Below are positions 1 to 7,976 of a stretch of DNA of 48,308 nucleotides, piece after piece (within the stretch, counting starts at the first letter, position 1; every line of letters starts with the position of its first letter). The notes beneath the pieces were generated by a model. That model searched no databases. It was not told where the DNA came from and was given only the letters and a program-made list of their open reading frames with translations. The stretch is from a virus, in IMG/VR virus record IMGVR_UViG_3300024265_000080, positions 1 through 48,308 of that record; one strand, given 5' to 3'. The translations under genes were made by a program, and so were the position numbers.

Positions 1-69
1 TTGCTCCCACCGGTTAGTAAGAACAACGTATTCTGTGTTGGCTGTATGCTCAGTTACAAAAGCAGGGGA
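1..69. repeat. terminal direct repeat, left copy
   Basis: Bases 1-69 match bases 48240-48308 except for one position: A at 61 against G at 48300. Merging the copies gives a circle of about 48,239 bp and restores one uninterrupted reading frame across the join. The difference is synonymous (GCT against GCC, Ala) in the minus-strand gene. This indicates a circularly permuted or terminally redundant genome, or assembler overlap between two strain variants. Confidence 0.9.
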
Positions 70-1128
70 TACAGTAACATATCCATCTGAACCCGCTGCT
101 GAAGCAGAACGCCAAGGCTGGTCGTCGCCCGACCCGGGACCTGCTACAATTTTTACCAAGTCTCCAGCAACTACATCGTACACAGTGGAACTAAAGTTCT
201 TTGAAGAATCTTTTAGTTGTGTGAGTGCGCCATTATTTGAATCAGCTAACCCTCTTGTTCCTAATTGATATAATCCTGAAGTACCTCTATCTGCTGGTTG
301 AGTAACACAATAGAACCCGCCCCTGTATTCAAAAGGAATTACATTGAAATCACCTGTATTGTCAAGTACTCTATAATATGGGGCTGATGTAGATTGTACG
401 CAAAGAGCACTAATATAAGCTGAACTTGTACCACCCGTTGAATAAGCAATAGTGACTTTGTAAGTGGTTGCATCGGAAAGGGTTTTGTTTGTTATATCAA
501 ATTCAACTGCAAACGGGGCAGCCACGGATACGCTTGCAGCAGCATAGGTTTGAGCTTGGGGGTTGCCACCACCTTCGTCAGCAAGGGTGACGGTTACGTT
601 TCCGGTAGGTGAACCAGTCTTTTTGAGATAAACATTTAGTTTATCGGCAGCGTAACTTGAACCATCTATTGCATCAGCAACAAATGTGGTAGTAACTGAT
701 GTGGTTCCACCAGTATACATAGCAACCCAAGCAGACCTTGTTGAACCAGAGGGCATAACTTCATTGAAGTCTCTAATGCCTTTGGTGTAACGTTCGCGCC
801 CACCAAGCAATACTCTACCTGGTTGGGAGGTATCCATTCGCAACCCTTCCAGATACCTGCTTGCATCTTCGTCGTGGTGTAGGATAGGGAATCCGCCTGA
901 GAAGTCAGATAGCGGGATGTCCTCAAATGGAGGAACCCTGTCTGACTCTTTGCCCCTACCTTGTCTGAGTTGAGAAGCATAACCAGCGTGAGGAGTAACA
1001 CCAACGATAGGTAATACTTTCCCTCTATTGTTGCAACATTTCAACCCTAGTTCGGTAGCATCAGCATCGGTTAGTTTAAGGTGGTGGGTATTCTCACTTC
1101 CTGATTCTGGAGATACGGTTATTGTCAT
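1..1128 (-). CDS. large tail/virion protein, N-terminal part (continues at 48308)
   Basis: This is the start of a virion protein that is cut by the window ends. I translated it without a stop from ATG 1128 to base 1, and it continues in frame into the gene read from 48308 to 46236. The whole protein is about 1043 aa. The N-terminal third has a motif around FEDIPLSDFSGGF followed by beta-rich, Thr/Ser/Gly-rich repeats. A motif of this kind occurs in stabilisation or tail-nozzle-like proteins of short-tailed phages, but I recognise the family only loosely. The gene starts with an ATGA overlap on the connector-like gene, so the two are translationally coupled. It lies in the late operon between connector and fibre genes. 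A tail nozzle, tail tube or receptor-binding role is inferred from position and size. Confidence 0.75.
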   Translation of the reverse strand, partial: MTITVSPESGSENTHHLKLTDADATELGLKCCNNRGKVLPIVGVTPHAGYASQLRQGRGKESDRVPPFEDIPLSDFSGGFPILHHDEDASRYLEGLRMDTSQPGRVLLGGRERYTKGIRDFNEVMPSGSTRSAWVAMYTGGTTSVTTTFVADAIDGSSYAADKLNVYLKKTGSPTGNVTVTLADEGGGNPQAQTYAAASVSVAAPFAVEFDITNKTLSDATTYKVTIAYSTGGTSSAYISALCVQSTSAPYYRVLDNTGDFNVIPFEYRGGFYCVTQPADRGTSGLYQLGTRGLADSNNGALTQLKDSSKNFSSTVYDVVAGDLVKIVAGPGSGDDQPWRSASAAGSDGYVTVSPAFVTEHTANTEYVVLTNRWEQ

Positions 1129-1952
1129 GAAACCTCAGTGATTGTGCCACGCATAGCAGGTCGTCTAATTGGATTGTCACGTTTCATTTCTCTTGCTTCA
1201 TCTCTATAGAATTGGAGCATTGCAATATCAAGCTCGTCACCGCTGTCATAAGTTCTCATTCGCACCACCTCGCAGTGAGCAGCAGCGGAAGGTAAGATTC
1301 TTTCAATAGGGACAATAGGATCAATCGTATCACTTGCAAGATACAGCGGAGAAAGTTGTGCCATGTACTCCAATGTAATGTTATTCCCTGCTGTAGTCTT
1401 TCCGGTGTCAATAACAACAGTGTGTTGAGTCCCTGTTGCAGCTTCTTGAACCCAGAAGTTTAATTTAATCGGTTTGCTGTCAGTTGTAGTTGTGGATGTT
1501 TCTTCGTAAACGTTTACAAGGTTATCACCCGTGATGCCAGTAGGAAGCGTGTATTCTGATTGCTCTGAAACGATGTCCAATGAAGTCCTGTCATAGCGCG
1601 GTTGCTGGTATTTAATTATTTCGTTGTTGATTGCAGACTTGAGAACATCAAGTGGGTACCTTCCAGCAGCTATGCCGTAGGTGTCTCCGCTCGCAGGAGC
1701 AACGGTAAACGTAGCAGTAATCACTCCACCCGTGTTTGCGAAGTCCGTAACCGCAGGCCATTCGCCTTCTGGGGCAGCAGATTCGCCACCTGCGTCAGTT
1801 ATAAGGAGACATGTACCTCCATTGTATGTGTCATCCTTTTCCGTTCTTTTGGTATCCAAAAGTGTAGAAGTTGTACCTCCAGTTGCTGTACTCACACGCA
1901 ACACACCTAATAGATTAGTTAATCGCAACACCGCATCAAACATAGTCGTCAT
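1125..1952 (-). CDS. putative head-tail connector/adaptor protein
   Basis: This 275-aa late protein starts at ATG 1952 behind a TAGGAGA ribosome-binding site. The N-terminal ~100 residues are Thr/Gly-rich and beta-like. The rest has a helix (LKSAINNEIIKYQQPRY), then beta strands, and ends with a helical region containing AMLQFYRDEAREM. A mixed fold of this size just upstream of the large tail gene resembles phage neck or adaptor proteins that bind the portal. No catalytic motif is visible. Its start overlaps the GIY-YIG gene stop (ATGA), and its stop overlaps the tail gene start (ATGA). The assignment is by position and general character, not by a specific motif. Confidence 0.55.
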   Translation of the reverse strand: MTTMFDAVLRLTNLLGVLRVSTATGGTTSTLLDTKRTEKDDTYNGGTCLLITDAGGESAAPEGEWPAVTDFANTGGVITATFTVAPASGDTYGIAAGRYPLDVLKSAINNEIIKYQQPRYDRTSLDIVSEQSEYTLPTGITGDNLVNVYEETSTTTTDSKPIKLNFWVQEAATGTQHTVVIDTGKTTAGNNITLEYMAQLSPLYLASDTIDPIVPIERILPSAAAHCEVVRMRTYDSGDELDIAMLQFYRDEAREMKRDNPIRRPAMRGTITEVS

Positions 1953-2608
1953 AGATTGTCTCCTAAGTGTGTCCAGCTTACGCCACGGACGGCTCTGCTT
2001 ATTGTAATGTCACTTACTCCAAAAAAATTGCCGAGAGTTTCATACTTAATCCCCCATGCTTTTCGCAGAAATTTAGCAAAGCGTATTTGTTTAGCAGTAA
2101 GTTTTGAGCGAGAGTTATTTTCTCCAATACTTGCTTGGCTTATTTTTGAACATGTTTCTTGTGAGTGATGCTTTCTGTAATTCCAATGCTTTTCGCCAGC
2201 GTGTGCTTTTCCTATTTTTGCTTTAGCTTCTTTTGAATGATGTTTGCCATAAAAAGGATTATGCTTTCCAGTGTTTACTTTTCGCAGTTTCGCTATATGT
2301 TCTTCTGAGAATTTTACACCGCGTGCGGGGGCTATCACATCTTTGGCAATATTATATTCAGGAAGCAATACATCTAAACACCATTGTTCGTGAGGATATA
2401 ATTCTTCCTCTGCATTTACTGTATATACTACAGAGAACTCGAAAACATCTTCCCCGTGCTTGTTCCACGCATTTTGGAGATAAGTGTTGCGGTGGCGGTT
2501 TCCACGCAAGCATTTTTTGTGCTCACGAAATCTACGTTCTACGTTATTTGACGAGCCAATATAAATCTTGTCGCTCTCTATATTCTTTATCTGATATATA
2601 CCAAGCAT
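1949..2608 (-). CDS. GIY-YIG homing endonuclease (copy 1)
   Basis: This 219-aa protein opens with GIYQIKN...KIYIGSS, the GIY and YIG halves of the catalytic domain. R26 and the conserved acidic region further on are also present, within the first ~95 residues. Residues ~100-160 carry repeated Lys/His-rich NUMOD3-type DNA-binding segments (for example GKHHSKEAKAKIGKAH). The C-terminal ~50 residues look like a helix-turn-helix (ISRAVRGVSWTHL). The gene is wedged into the late operon between two structural genes: TAG-ATG at its 5' side and ATGA at its 3' side. Homing endonucleases cut intron-less or endonuclease-less alleles and spread by repair. It resembles the copies at 7.4 and 38.5 kb. Confidence 0.92.
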   Translation of the reverse strand: MLGIYQIKNIESDKIYIGSSNNVERRFREHKKCLRGNRHRNTYLQNAWNKHGEDVFEFSVVYTVNAEEELYPHEQWCLDVLLPEYNIAKDVIAPARGVKFSEEHIAKLRKVNTGKHNPFYGKHHSKEAKAKIGKAHAGEKHWNYRKHHSQETCSKISQASIGENNSRSKLTAKQIRFAKFLRKAWGIKYETLGNFFGVSDITISRAVRGVSWTHLGDNL

Positions 2609-2929
2609 CTAGCTCCACCAAACGTAACCGATGGCTGCTGTGCCTGTAAGTTCAGCCCACATACCAATACTAGCGTCAATTCCGCCAAGTTCTAGTAAAC
2701 TGACAAAAACTGTGGCTTGCTCGCTGTTGTTAGCCACTTTAGAAGGTGCAACGATGGAATATAAAACAGTTCCGTGTGCGCTGTCAATGTCATTGTAGAA
2801 CAGTAGCGAACTAGCGTCTGTTCCGCCGTCTAATTGAACAGCCCAAATTTTACCTGGGCTTGCCTTGATAGCTACAGATTGAGTTACTCTTGTTGGGTTT
2901 CCAAATAAAGGTGTTGAAGGTACTGCCAT
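2609..2929 (-). CDS. small virion protein (decoration/neck candidate)
   Basis: This 106-aa protein of unknown family is rich in Ala, Ser, Val and Gly with alternating hydrophobic residues that suggest a beta sandwich (IWAVQLDGGTDASSLLFYND, then VFVSLLELGGID). The start overlaps the preceding stop as TAATG, with GGGAG 8-10 bases upstream. It sits in the late operon between glycan enzymes and the first GIY-YIG gene. Small beta proteins here are often capsid decorations or neck fibres, but nothing in the sequence fixes the role. Confidence 0.6.
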   Translation of the reverse strand: MAVPSTPLFGNPTRVTQSVAIKASPGKIWAVQLDGGTDASSLLFYNDIDSAHGTVLYSIVAPSKVANNSEQATVFVSLLELGGIDASIGMWAELTGTAAIGYVWWS

Positions 2930-3582
2930 TATATTACTCCCTTTTCAAATACGTGCAATTTACTTCCTTTGGTATAGTTGATAACTTTTACTCCTGCTTG
3001 GTCAAAGAACTCTTTTGCTAGCTTGTAGGCAGAAGTTGTGTCCTCTGGCCTGTTATATTTTTCACCTGGTTTGAAGTAGGGCTCTCCATCTTCACAGACA
3101 AAATGGTCTGGGTCTTTACCGTTTGCGGTAAATGTCTCAGTCTCCCCTGTCATTGACTTGGGATAATAATGGTCAACCCCTACTAAATATATATCGTCAA
3201 ACCCCATGAAGTTTGCTATCTGCATCATTGCATAAGTGACAGTACCACCCATGACAATAAAATTAGTAACGTCACGGCTAAACCCCGAAAGCACCACAGG
3301 ATAAATTGAATAATTATCTTCAATGCAAGCCTCCGCTCGTAAGAACATCTGCTTCTTTGGTCGCCAACCACTTTGTAGCTTTGGTAAGCAGTTACAAAGC
3401 ATATCCTCATCTATGATGCAATAGTAGTCAGGGACATAAGGCAATCCATAAATCTTGTTGGATCCAAACGTGATGTATTTGTCAAGCCATCCTTTCGGTA
3501 CATCACTAAGGCTTGGACCATTCCCCATGATGACACAGGTTTCGCCTTGGTGGATATTGAGGAATCTACTTTTATCTCTCAT
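2929..3582 (-). CDS. MptE/DUF115-like glycan-associated enzyme
   Basis: This protein of ~217 aa has an N-terminal nucleotide-binding-like loop, CVIMGNGPSL, followed by FGSNKIYGLPYVPDYYCIID. The GNGPSL pattern is typical of DUF115/MptE-like proteins and of GT42-type sialyltransferases, which act on surface or flagellar glycans. A second conserved patch is DIYLVGVDHYYP near the middle. I chose ATG 3582, just after the glycosyltransferase stop. A TTG at 3612 would add ten residues that overlap that gene. It is co-transcribed and adjacent to a GT-A enzyme, so a joint role in making a glycan is inferred. The substrate is unknown. Confidence 0.6.
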   Translation of the reverse strand: MRDKSRFLNIHQGETCVIMGNGPSLSDVPKGWLDKYITFGSNKIYGLPYVPDYYCIIDEDMLCNCLPKLQSGWRPKKQMFLRAEACIEDNYSIYPVVLSGFSRDVTNFIVMGGTVTYAMMQIANFMGFDDIYLVGVDHYYPKSMTGETETFTANGKDPDHFVCEDGEPYFKPGEKYNRPEDTTSAYKLAKEFFDQAGVKVINYTKGSKLHVFEKGVI

Positions 3583-3583
3583 A

Positions 3584-4327
3584 TCAACACCATGAAACTC
3601 CCATGTGGGCAAGAGCTAAGTCCCAATCACACCACATTTCGTATCCCAGGTCCCTGACTTTCTTACTCAGCCACAGATCCTCGCCACCTTTCTCCATAGA
3701 GTAGGGGTTTTCTCCGAGTGCTTCTGCCAGTTTTCTTGACATCAACCAGCATCCAGCACCCATGCCGTCTACCTTTTCCAGTCCCTCTCCTGGTTCCCTT
3801 CTAGCAACAAAGTTGTTCCTAGCTGAACTCTCGCTGTGGAAATCATAAACGATGGGATGAGCTTCTACAAAACTATTCTTGTTTTTGTACCACCCACCCA
3901 CCAAATGTTTGTCGTGTTTCAATAATGAATCTACAATACCAGGTGGTGCTAAAATGTCACTGTCCATCATCATAAGGTACGGAGATGAAGCATCTTCTAA
4001 ATACTTATTGTGGATAGTGTTTCGTGCTTCTGGAAGATAAGTAGCTTCCGTTGTGGTAAATTCATCCCAAGGCATTACGCCTTGTCTATTAAAGGTTACA
4101 AAGAACTTGCTATACATTACCTCGTCACAAGGAATACCCCAACAAACGGGCGTAGTTCTGAGGTTGTAGTGTTCCCGCATTTTCTCACTTTCTCCTCTTG
4201 AAAGGTGTGAGATGGTGCGTTCCCCTATAAGTTCTTGTTTCAATTCGTCGGATAAAAGTTCTAAGTACCTATTGGAACGAGGTAGCTTCCCCCTAGGAAC
4301 CTTATTCCTTTTATTCCGTTTAGCCAT
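3584..4327 (-). CDS. GT-A family glycosyltransferase
   Basis: This 247-aa protein has a basic N-terminus and then a GT2-like catalytic core. The metal-binding DxD is MMMDSDI at about residues 119-125, and the acceptor-side segment GAGCWLMSR...KGGEDLWLSKKVRDLGY occupies about residues 190-225. Such enzymes move sugar from a nucleotide sugar to an acceptor. The start chosen is ATG 4327, about 8 bases after AAAGGA; an in-frame ATG lies two codons upstream. Because it sits within the late structural operon, beside the MptE-like gene, it may glycosylate a virion protein. That is inference. Confidence 0.8.
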   Translation of the reverse strand: MAKRNKRNKVPRGKLPRSNRYLELLSDELKQELIGERTISHLSRGESEKMREHYNLRTTPVCWGIPCDEVMYSKFFVTFNRQGVMPWDEFTTTEATYLPEARNTIHNKYLEDASSPYLMMMDSDILAPPGIVDSLLKHDKHLVGGWYKNKNSFVEAHPIVYDFHSESSARNNFVARREPGEGLEKVDGMGAGCWLMSRKLAEALGENPYSMEKGGEDLWLSKKVRDLGYEMWCDWDLALAHMGVSWC

Positions 4328-4338
4328 GTACATCCTTT

Positions 4339-4358
4339 AGGGGAGCTTTCACTCCCCT
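4339..4358 (-). other. hairpin in the leader of the glycosyltransferase gene
   Basis: There is a perfect 7-bp stem, AGGGGAG/CTCCCCT, with a 6-base loop. It lies between the beta-helix gene and the glycosyltransferase start, directly before its ribosome-binding site. No T-run follows on the minus strand. It therefore looks like an mRNA processing or translation-control hairpin, not a strong terminator. Confidence 0.5.
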
Positions 4359-4386
4359 AAGATAAGTTTATCTACTACTTCATTCT

Positions 4387-5382
4387 CTAAGCATTAGCTG
4401 CAACAAAATCATTGATTTCGTAGTTGCCAATGCAACGTGGCCCGCCATCGGTTTCAAGATCAAAAGCGATCCCGGAGGCTCGGACATAGTTGCCAGCATA
4501 GACAGTGTGGAAGCCCCCAACCGCGTTAGTGTCATCATTCACGCAGATTGTCATAGCCTGACTAGCGTCGCCTATGAAGTTATTTTTGAACATTGATCCC
4601 TGGGCTGCTATAACGGTTGACGCAATCGTAACGCCTTGGAGACCACTAATAAAGCAGTCCTCAACAAGGCAGTTGTGGAAGTGTGTTCCTTCAATCTTAA
4701 AGCCAATGTCTGGCTCTGTATCAACACTACAGTTAGAACCAAAGTGACAGTCCTTAAAGACAACGCCACCAAGTGCAGCACTAGAATAGAACGCTGCTGT
4801 TGGATTTCCGGTGGCTGCACCATTAGTCATAAAGGTGCAGTTCTCAAACCTGCACCGGAACATAGCTGTGCATTGGAAGGGGTACTTATTAATGCCTGCC
4901 TGGAACTGAATGTTATAAACATTTAGTCCTCGAACAGTGACAGAACTTACAACAGCACTTTCAGCAACGGTGTCTGAGCCTATACGGGCAATGCCAGCAC
5001 CGTTACCACGTGGGTCTGCGCCAATTCCAATGAGGTCGCAGTAGTGAGGAAGCACGGTGAGCTTGGTGTAAGCTGTTCCGGTTCCCTGAACGAAGATGAT
5101 ATTTCGTTGATAGTCGTTGGTAGTTCCAGAAGGTAACGCCCTGAAAGTTTCTGAGGCTGTAATAGCTTCGGACACTTGAGCGAAGGGTGTTTCCCAACTC
5201 AACCCATCGTAAGCCGAGTTTCCAGAGATGTTATTGACAAAATAGATTCTACCTGGATAATCGCCAGGATATCCGTATGCGCCTGCTCCATCAGCTAAAT
5301 CAGCTAAAACAGATACGCCCTTAATCATCCTGAAGGGACGTTTACTTGCTTGTCGTGGTGCTTTTGCTTGTGATACTCCCAT
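4387..5382 (-). CDS. right-handed beta-helix virion protein (head fibre/spike-like)
   Basis: This 331-aa protein has a short basic N-terminus (residues 1-20), then a segment GRIYFVNNISGNSAYDGLSW that is typical of pectate-lyase-like beta-helix starts. Short strands with repeated polar turns follow (for example FRCRFENCTF, VVFKDCHFGSNC, FHNCLVEDCFISG). The stacking pattern of small residues, Cys and Asn fits a parallel beta-helix. It lies directly after the capsid gene, so a capsid-attached fibre or a spike with polysaccharide-binding or degrading ability is inferred. No catalytic site can be assigned. Confidence 0.65.
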   Translation of the reverse strand: MGVSQAKAPRQASKRPFRMIKGVSVLADLADGAGAYGYPGDYPGRIYFVNNISGNSAYDGLSWETPFAQVSEAITASETFRALPSGTTNDYQRNIIFVQGTGTAYTKLTVLPHYCDLIGIGADPRGNGAGIARIGSDTVAESAVVSSVTVRGLNVYNIQFQAGINKYPFQCTAMFRCRFENCTFMTNGAATGNPTAAFYSSAALGGVVFKDCHFGSNCSVDTEPDIGFKIEGTHFHNCLVEDCFISGLQGVTIASTVIAAQGSMFKNNFIGDASQAMTICVNDDTNAVGGFHTVYAGNYVRASGIAFDLETDGGPRCIGNYEINDFVAANA

Positions 5383-5402
5383 TTTATTCTCCTTTGCCTA
5401 GC

Positions 5403-5424
5403 AGGTGGGGATGGTTCCCCACCT
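5403..5424 (-). terminator. hairpin after the capsid gene
   Basis: There is a perfect 8-bp stem, AGGTGGGG/CCCCACCT, with a 6-base loop, about 19 bases after the capsid stop on the minus strand. No T-run follows, so it may act as a 3' stabiliser or partial terminator that raises capsid mRNA relative to downstream genes. Confidence 0.5.
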
Positions 5425-5442
5425 GTGTCCAGCAATCTAAGT

Positions 5443-6576
5443 TTAGCTTGATGTACTGAAGGAGTGTAAGAAGCCGTGATGTGCGTCATTTGCACACACG
5501 AATCCATACTCTCCTACAATCTGACCTAATACAGCGTCACCCATCTTCCCCAAATCCTCATAGAAGAAAGGGTCGAATGGGTAGAAGGCAATCATTTCAC
5601 TGTCAAGAACCCACATTTCGTCGGTTGGGCAATCTCTATCAACTACGACAGAGAGAACGCTTCCTGAAATTGGATTCATGAGTTTGGTAATCATATTGCC
5701 ACCGAGAGATTCAGACCGATCTGTGGTGATGAACCCTTCATAGAAGGCATTGATCTTCCGCTGTGTGAAAGCACCAGTTAGAATCAAGTTAGGATCTCCC
5801 CCGTCCAGATGGATAGCTTGTAGTAAGTCATCAATGTGGTCTCGGGTAAGAGCTGCGCTTGATACGTCGGTTGAGTTATTACTGATGAAGGACCTAAATC
5901 CACCAGCCATACGAGCTAATCCAGCTTCGCCAGCATATGCTTTTCCACGATAAGGAATCTTGTTTAGAAGCATGGAAAGTTCTTCCATCTTTTTGTTGAT
6001 CTCGTATTCCTTTGCGTCGGGGATTCCGTACTGAGCTACCTTCATTCGAGAACGGGCGATATTAATTGTCCGTTGCAGAATTTGGGTATAGTTATAGGAT
6101 GACGTAACTTCAGTCATCGGGCTGTCATCCGCAGCGTCGCCGTCAATCCTGGCTCTACTGTAAATGTAGACCGTTGAAGAAGCAGCGTGGTTGGTTGCGT
6201 CGGTTGAGCCGTAACCTCGGGTAAAGGTTGGTACTCCAGTAGTAGCTGCGACAGCACTTACCCACATCATTTCGCTGTCAACCAGAAGAACATCACCTGG
6301 CTGATACAGAGTAGTGCTTGTTGGGGTAAAGGTAGTAGCAGTAGTGCTTGCAGTCAGAGCATTGCCACTAATGGTTCCTGACTCTGGTACGTAGGTATCA
6401 TTCAACCACTCGTAAGAGGTTTGGTCACGATTGACCATGTTGAATTTTCCTACATCCATTCCTAAGACTGAGAGGGTCGCGATTTTCAGAGGATTAACAT
6501 TAAAAATCCTATCTGAAACCATCCTCTTATCGGGAACGGTATTCTCATAAGTATTGTGTTGGCCTGAATAAGCCAT
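5443..6576 (-). CDS. major capsid protein (SU10/DUF5309-like)
   Basis: This 377-aa protein starts at ATG 6576 behind AAGGAG. It matches the SU10-type capsid family in outline. The N-terminal arm contains VGKFNMVNRDQTSYEWLND. An inserted beta domain covers about residues 60-140 (TTFTPTSTTLYQPGDVLLVD). The helix-rich core contains NYTQILQRTINIARSRM and an EINKKMEELSMLLNK spine helix. The C-terminal P-domain-like region has DPNLILTGAFTQRKINAF. It follows a scaffold-like gene, as is usual, and is served by its own internal late promoter. A self-assembling HK97-fold shell subunit is the likely role. Confidence 0.85.
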   Translation of the reverse strand: MAYSGQHNTYENTVPDKRMVSDRIFNVNPLKIATLSVLGMDVGKFNMVNRDQTSYEWLNDTYVPESGTISGNALTASTTATTFTPTSTTLYQPGDVLLVDSEMMWVSAVAATTGVPTFTRGYGSTDATNHAASSTVYIYSRARIDGDAADDSPMTEVTSSYNYTQILQRTINIARSRMKVAQYGIPDAKEYEINKKMEELSMLLNKIPYRGKAYAGEAGLARMAGGFRSFISNNSTDVSSAALTRDHIDDLLQAIHLDGGDPNLILTGAFTQRKINAFYEGFITTDRSESLGGNMITKLMNPISGSVLSVVVDRDCPTDEMWVLDSEMIAFYPFDPFFYEDLGKMGDAVLGQIVGEYGFVCANDAHHGFLHSFSTSS

Positions 6577-6601
6577 TTTTTCTCCTTATGTTGCAAGGAG
6601 G

Positions 6602-7330
6602 TTACATGTTAATGGTGATTCTGTCTGGATCAAGTCCGTCAGCTATAGCCTTAGCCTTGATTGCAGCTATCTCACTCTTTTTTCCCCTTGCAGCAATCAT
6701 GTCCTCTACATACTTGTCGGTGGTATAGTCATCACTTCCCGTAGGAACTGAAGGAACTACATTTGCCACGGAAGTTGCAGAAGGTTGTGGTTTCTGTGCG
6801 TTGGCTTGCTTCCATAAAAATGCTTCGGCATCCAGAGCTTCAATGTATTCATCGTGACTCTCGAAAGTGTTAGCCTTCAAGAACTCCGTAAGCCTTGCAT
6901 CATCAGGTTGCACTCCAGCGTCTTTGAGTATAGCTTGCTGTCGTTCACCCCATGGTTTCTCACCACCCCCCGGTGATGGAACTACCACGTTACCAGCCAG
7001 TAAAGAAGCTAGTTGATCTTTTATATCCCCTAGTTCTTTGTCTCCCTGCATTTGCGTCAAGGCTTGCTCTTTAGACAATCCCTGGTCCTGCAAAGATTCA
7101 TACCGTCTGACAGCACCCTCCAGATCAGTGAGTTTCGTTTCCAATTTTCCGAGCCTTGTGTCCTTCATGCTCTGGAATTTCCGGTCAAGAAGTTCCTCAA
7201 CTGCTTTAAGGGTTACAGCCGAATCGCCAGCTTGATCTAAAGGTTGTCCCGCCGAAGGATCCGAAATTTGAGGCTTGGGTTGCTCCTCAATCTGGGGTTC
7301 CGGGTTAACAACGTCTGTATCTTTAGCCAT
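6602..7330 (-). CDS. putative scaffolding protein
   Basis: This 242-aa acidic, low-complexity protein has a Pro/Glu/Gln-rich N-terminus (residues 1-35). A long predicted coiled coil follows (LEELLDRKFQSM through RRYESLQDQG, about residues 45-85), then a linker with PSPGGGEKPWGERQ. The end is helical and basic, with a run KKSEIAAIKAKAIADGLDPD. Scaffolds that precede the capsid gene have this composition and size. It starts at ATG 7330 after GGAG and is the first gene after the internal late promoter. Confidence 0.7.
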   Translation of the reverse strand: MAKDTDVVNPEPQIEEQPKPQISDPSAGQPLDQAGDSAVTLKAVEELLDRKFQSMKDTRLGKLETKLTDLEGAVRRYESLQDQGLSKEQALTQMQGDKELGDIKDQLASLLAGNVVVPSPGGGEKPWGERQQAILKDAGVQPDDARLTEFLKANTFESHDEYIEALDAEAFLWKQANAQKPQPSATSVANVVPSVPTGSDDYTTDKYVEDMIAARGKKSEIAAIKAKAIADGLDPDRITINM

Positions 7331-7346
7331 TGTTCTCCTTTATGTG

Positions 7347-7363
7347 TCGAACTAATTGTTCGA
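7347..7363 (-). other. 5' leader hairpin of scaffold-capsid mRNA
   Basis: There is a 6-bp perfect inverted repeat, TCGAAC/GTTCGA, with a 5-base loop. It lies between the internal late promoter and the scaffold ribosome-binding site. It could stabilise the 5' end of the abundant capsid message. No equivalent sits in the other late leader. Confidence 0.4.
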
Positions 7364-7373
7364 GTTATTATGA

Positions 7374-7403
7374 ATTTTATCATACATATCATAGTTTTGT
7401 CAA
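7374..7403 (-). promoter_or_regulatory. internal late promoter (copy 2)
   Basis: On the minus strand, TTGACA and TAAAAT are separated by 18 bases, with an extended TG before the -10 (TGATAAAAT). About 38 bases here are almost identical to the promoter at 20678-20707, differing at only two positions. It faces the scaffold and capsid genes and lies just downstream of the second GIY-YIG gene. Confidence 0.8.
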
Positions 7404-7409
7404 GGGTTA

Positions 7410-7976
7410 CTAAAGATGCTTCCAGCTTTTCATGTTGACAATGTTGCCAACGTGATGCCTATTTATTTTGAACATTTTACTCAACATTGTCTGTGTCACC
7501 CTCTCAGTAGAGTGAAGCCTTCTTATTTCCAGAACCTCACACTCTTTCAATTTAGAGTTTGAGTTGCTTTCGCCAGCCCTTCGCCCTTTCATATATTCTG
7601 ATAATTTCTTTTTTGTTTCCTCTGAAAAAACCCTGCCTGTCGCAGTAACAGACATCTTCTTTTTTGCTTCTTTAGAGTGCTTCAAGCCAAGTGTAGGGGC
7701 AGTAGCACACGTTGAGATATTGTACTCTGGTTCCCAATTATCTAAATACCATTGTTCAAGCCATAGTAAATCAGAGTTCTTTTTCCAACACAACAATACT
7801 TCAAACTCAAAACTGTCTTTGCTGTATTTGTTCCAAGCTGATTGCAAGTGAGGGTTAAAATGTTTGTTATGGTTTAGTCTTGTTTTGTGGTCGCGCCACC
7901 TTCTCTCTATATCAACAGCAGAACCAATATAATTTTTCCCGTTCTCTGTATTTAGTATTTGGTATATTCCTTTCAT
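7410..7976 (-). CDS. GIY-YIG homing endonuclease (copy 2)
   Basis: This 188-aa protein begins GIYQILNTENGKNYIGSAV, the GIY-YIG catalytic start, with the R/H-containing helix ERRWRDHKTRLNH. A NUMOD3-like basic segment lies around residues 100-130. A C-terminal helix-turn-helix domain (KLKECEVLEIRRLHS...MKSWKHL) is nearly the same as that of the nuclease at 38.5 kb. The start overlaps the giant gene's stop (ATGA), and the gene ends a few bases before the internal late promoter. Insertion between giant protein and scaffold may be why a second promoter is kept here. That link is inference. Confidence 0.92.
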   Translation of the reverse strand: MKGIYQILNTENGKNYIGSAVDIERRWRDHKTRLNHNKHFNPHLQSAWNKYSKDSFEFEVLLCWKKNSDLLWLEQWYLDNWEPEYNISTCATAPTLGLKHSKEAKKKMSVTATGRVFSEETKKKLSEYMKGRRAGESNSNSKLKECEVLEIRRLHSTERVTQTMLSKMFKINRHHVGNIVNMKSWKHL

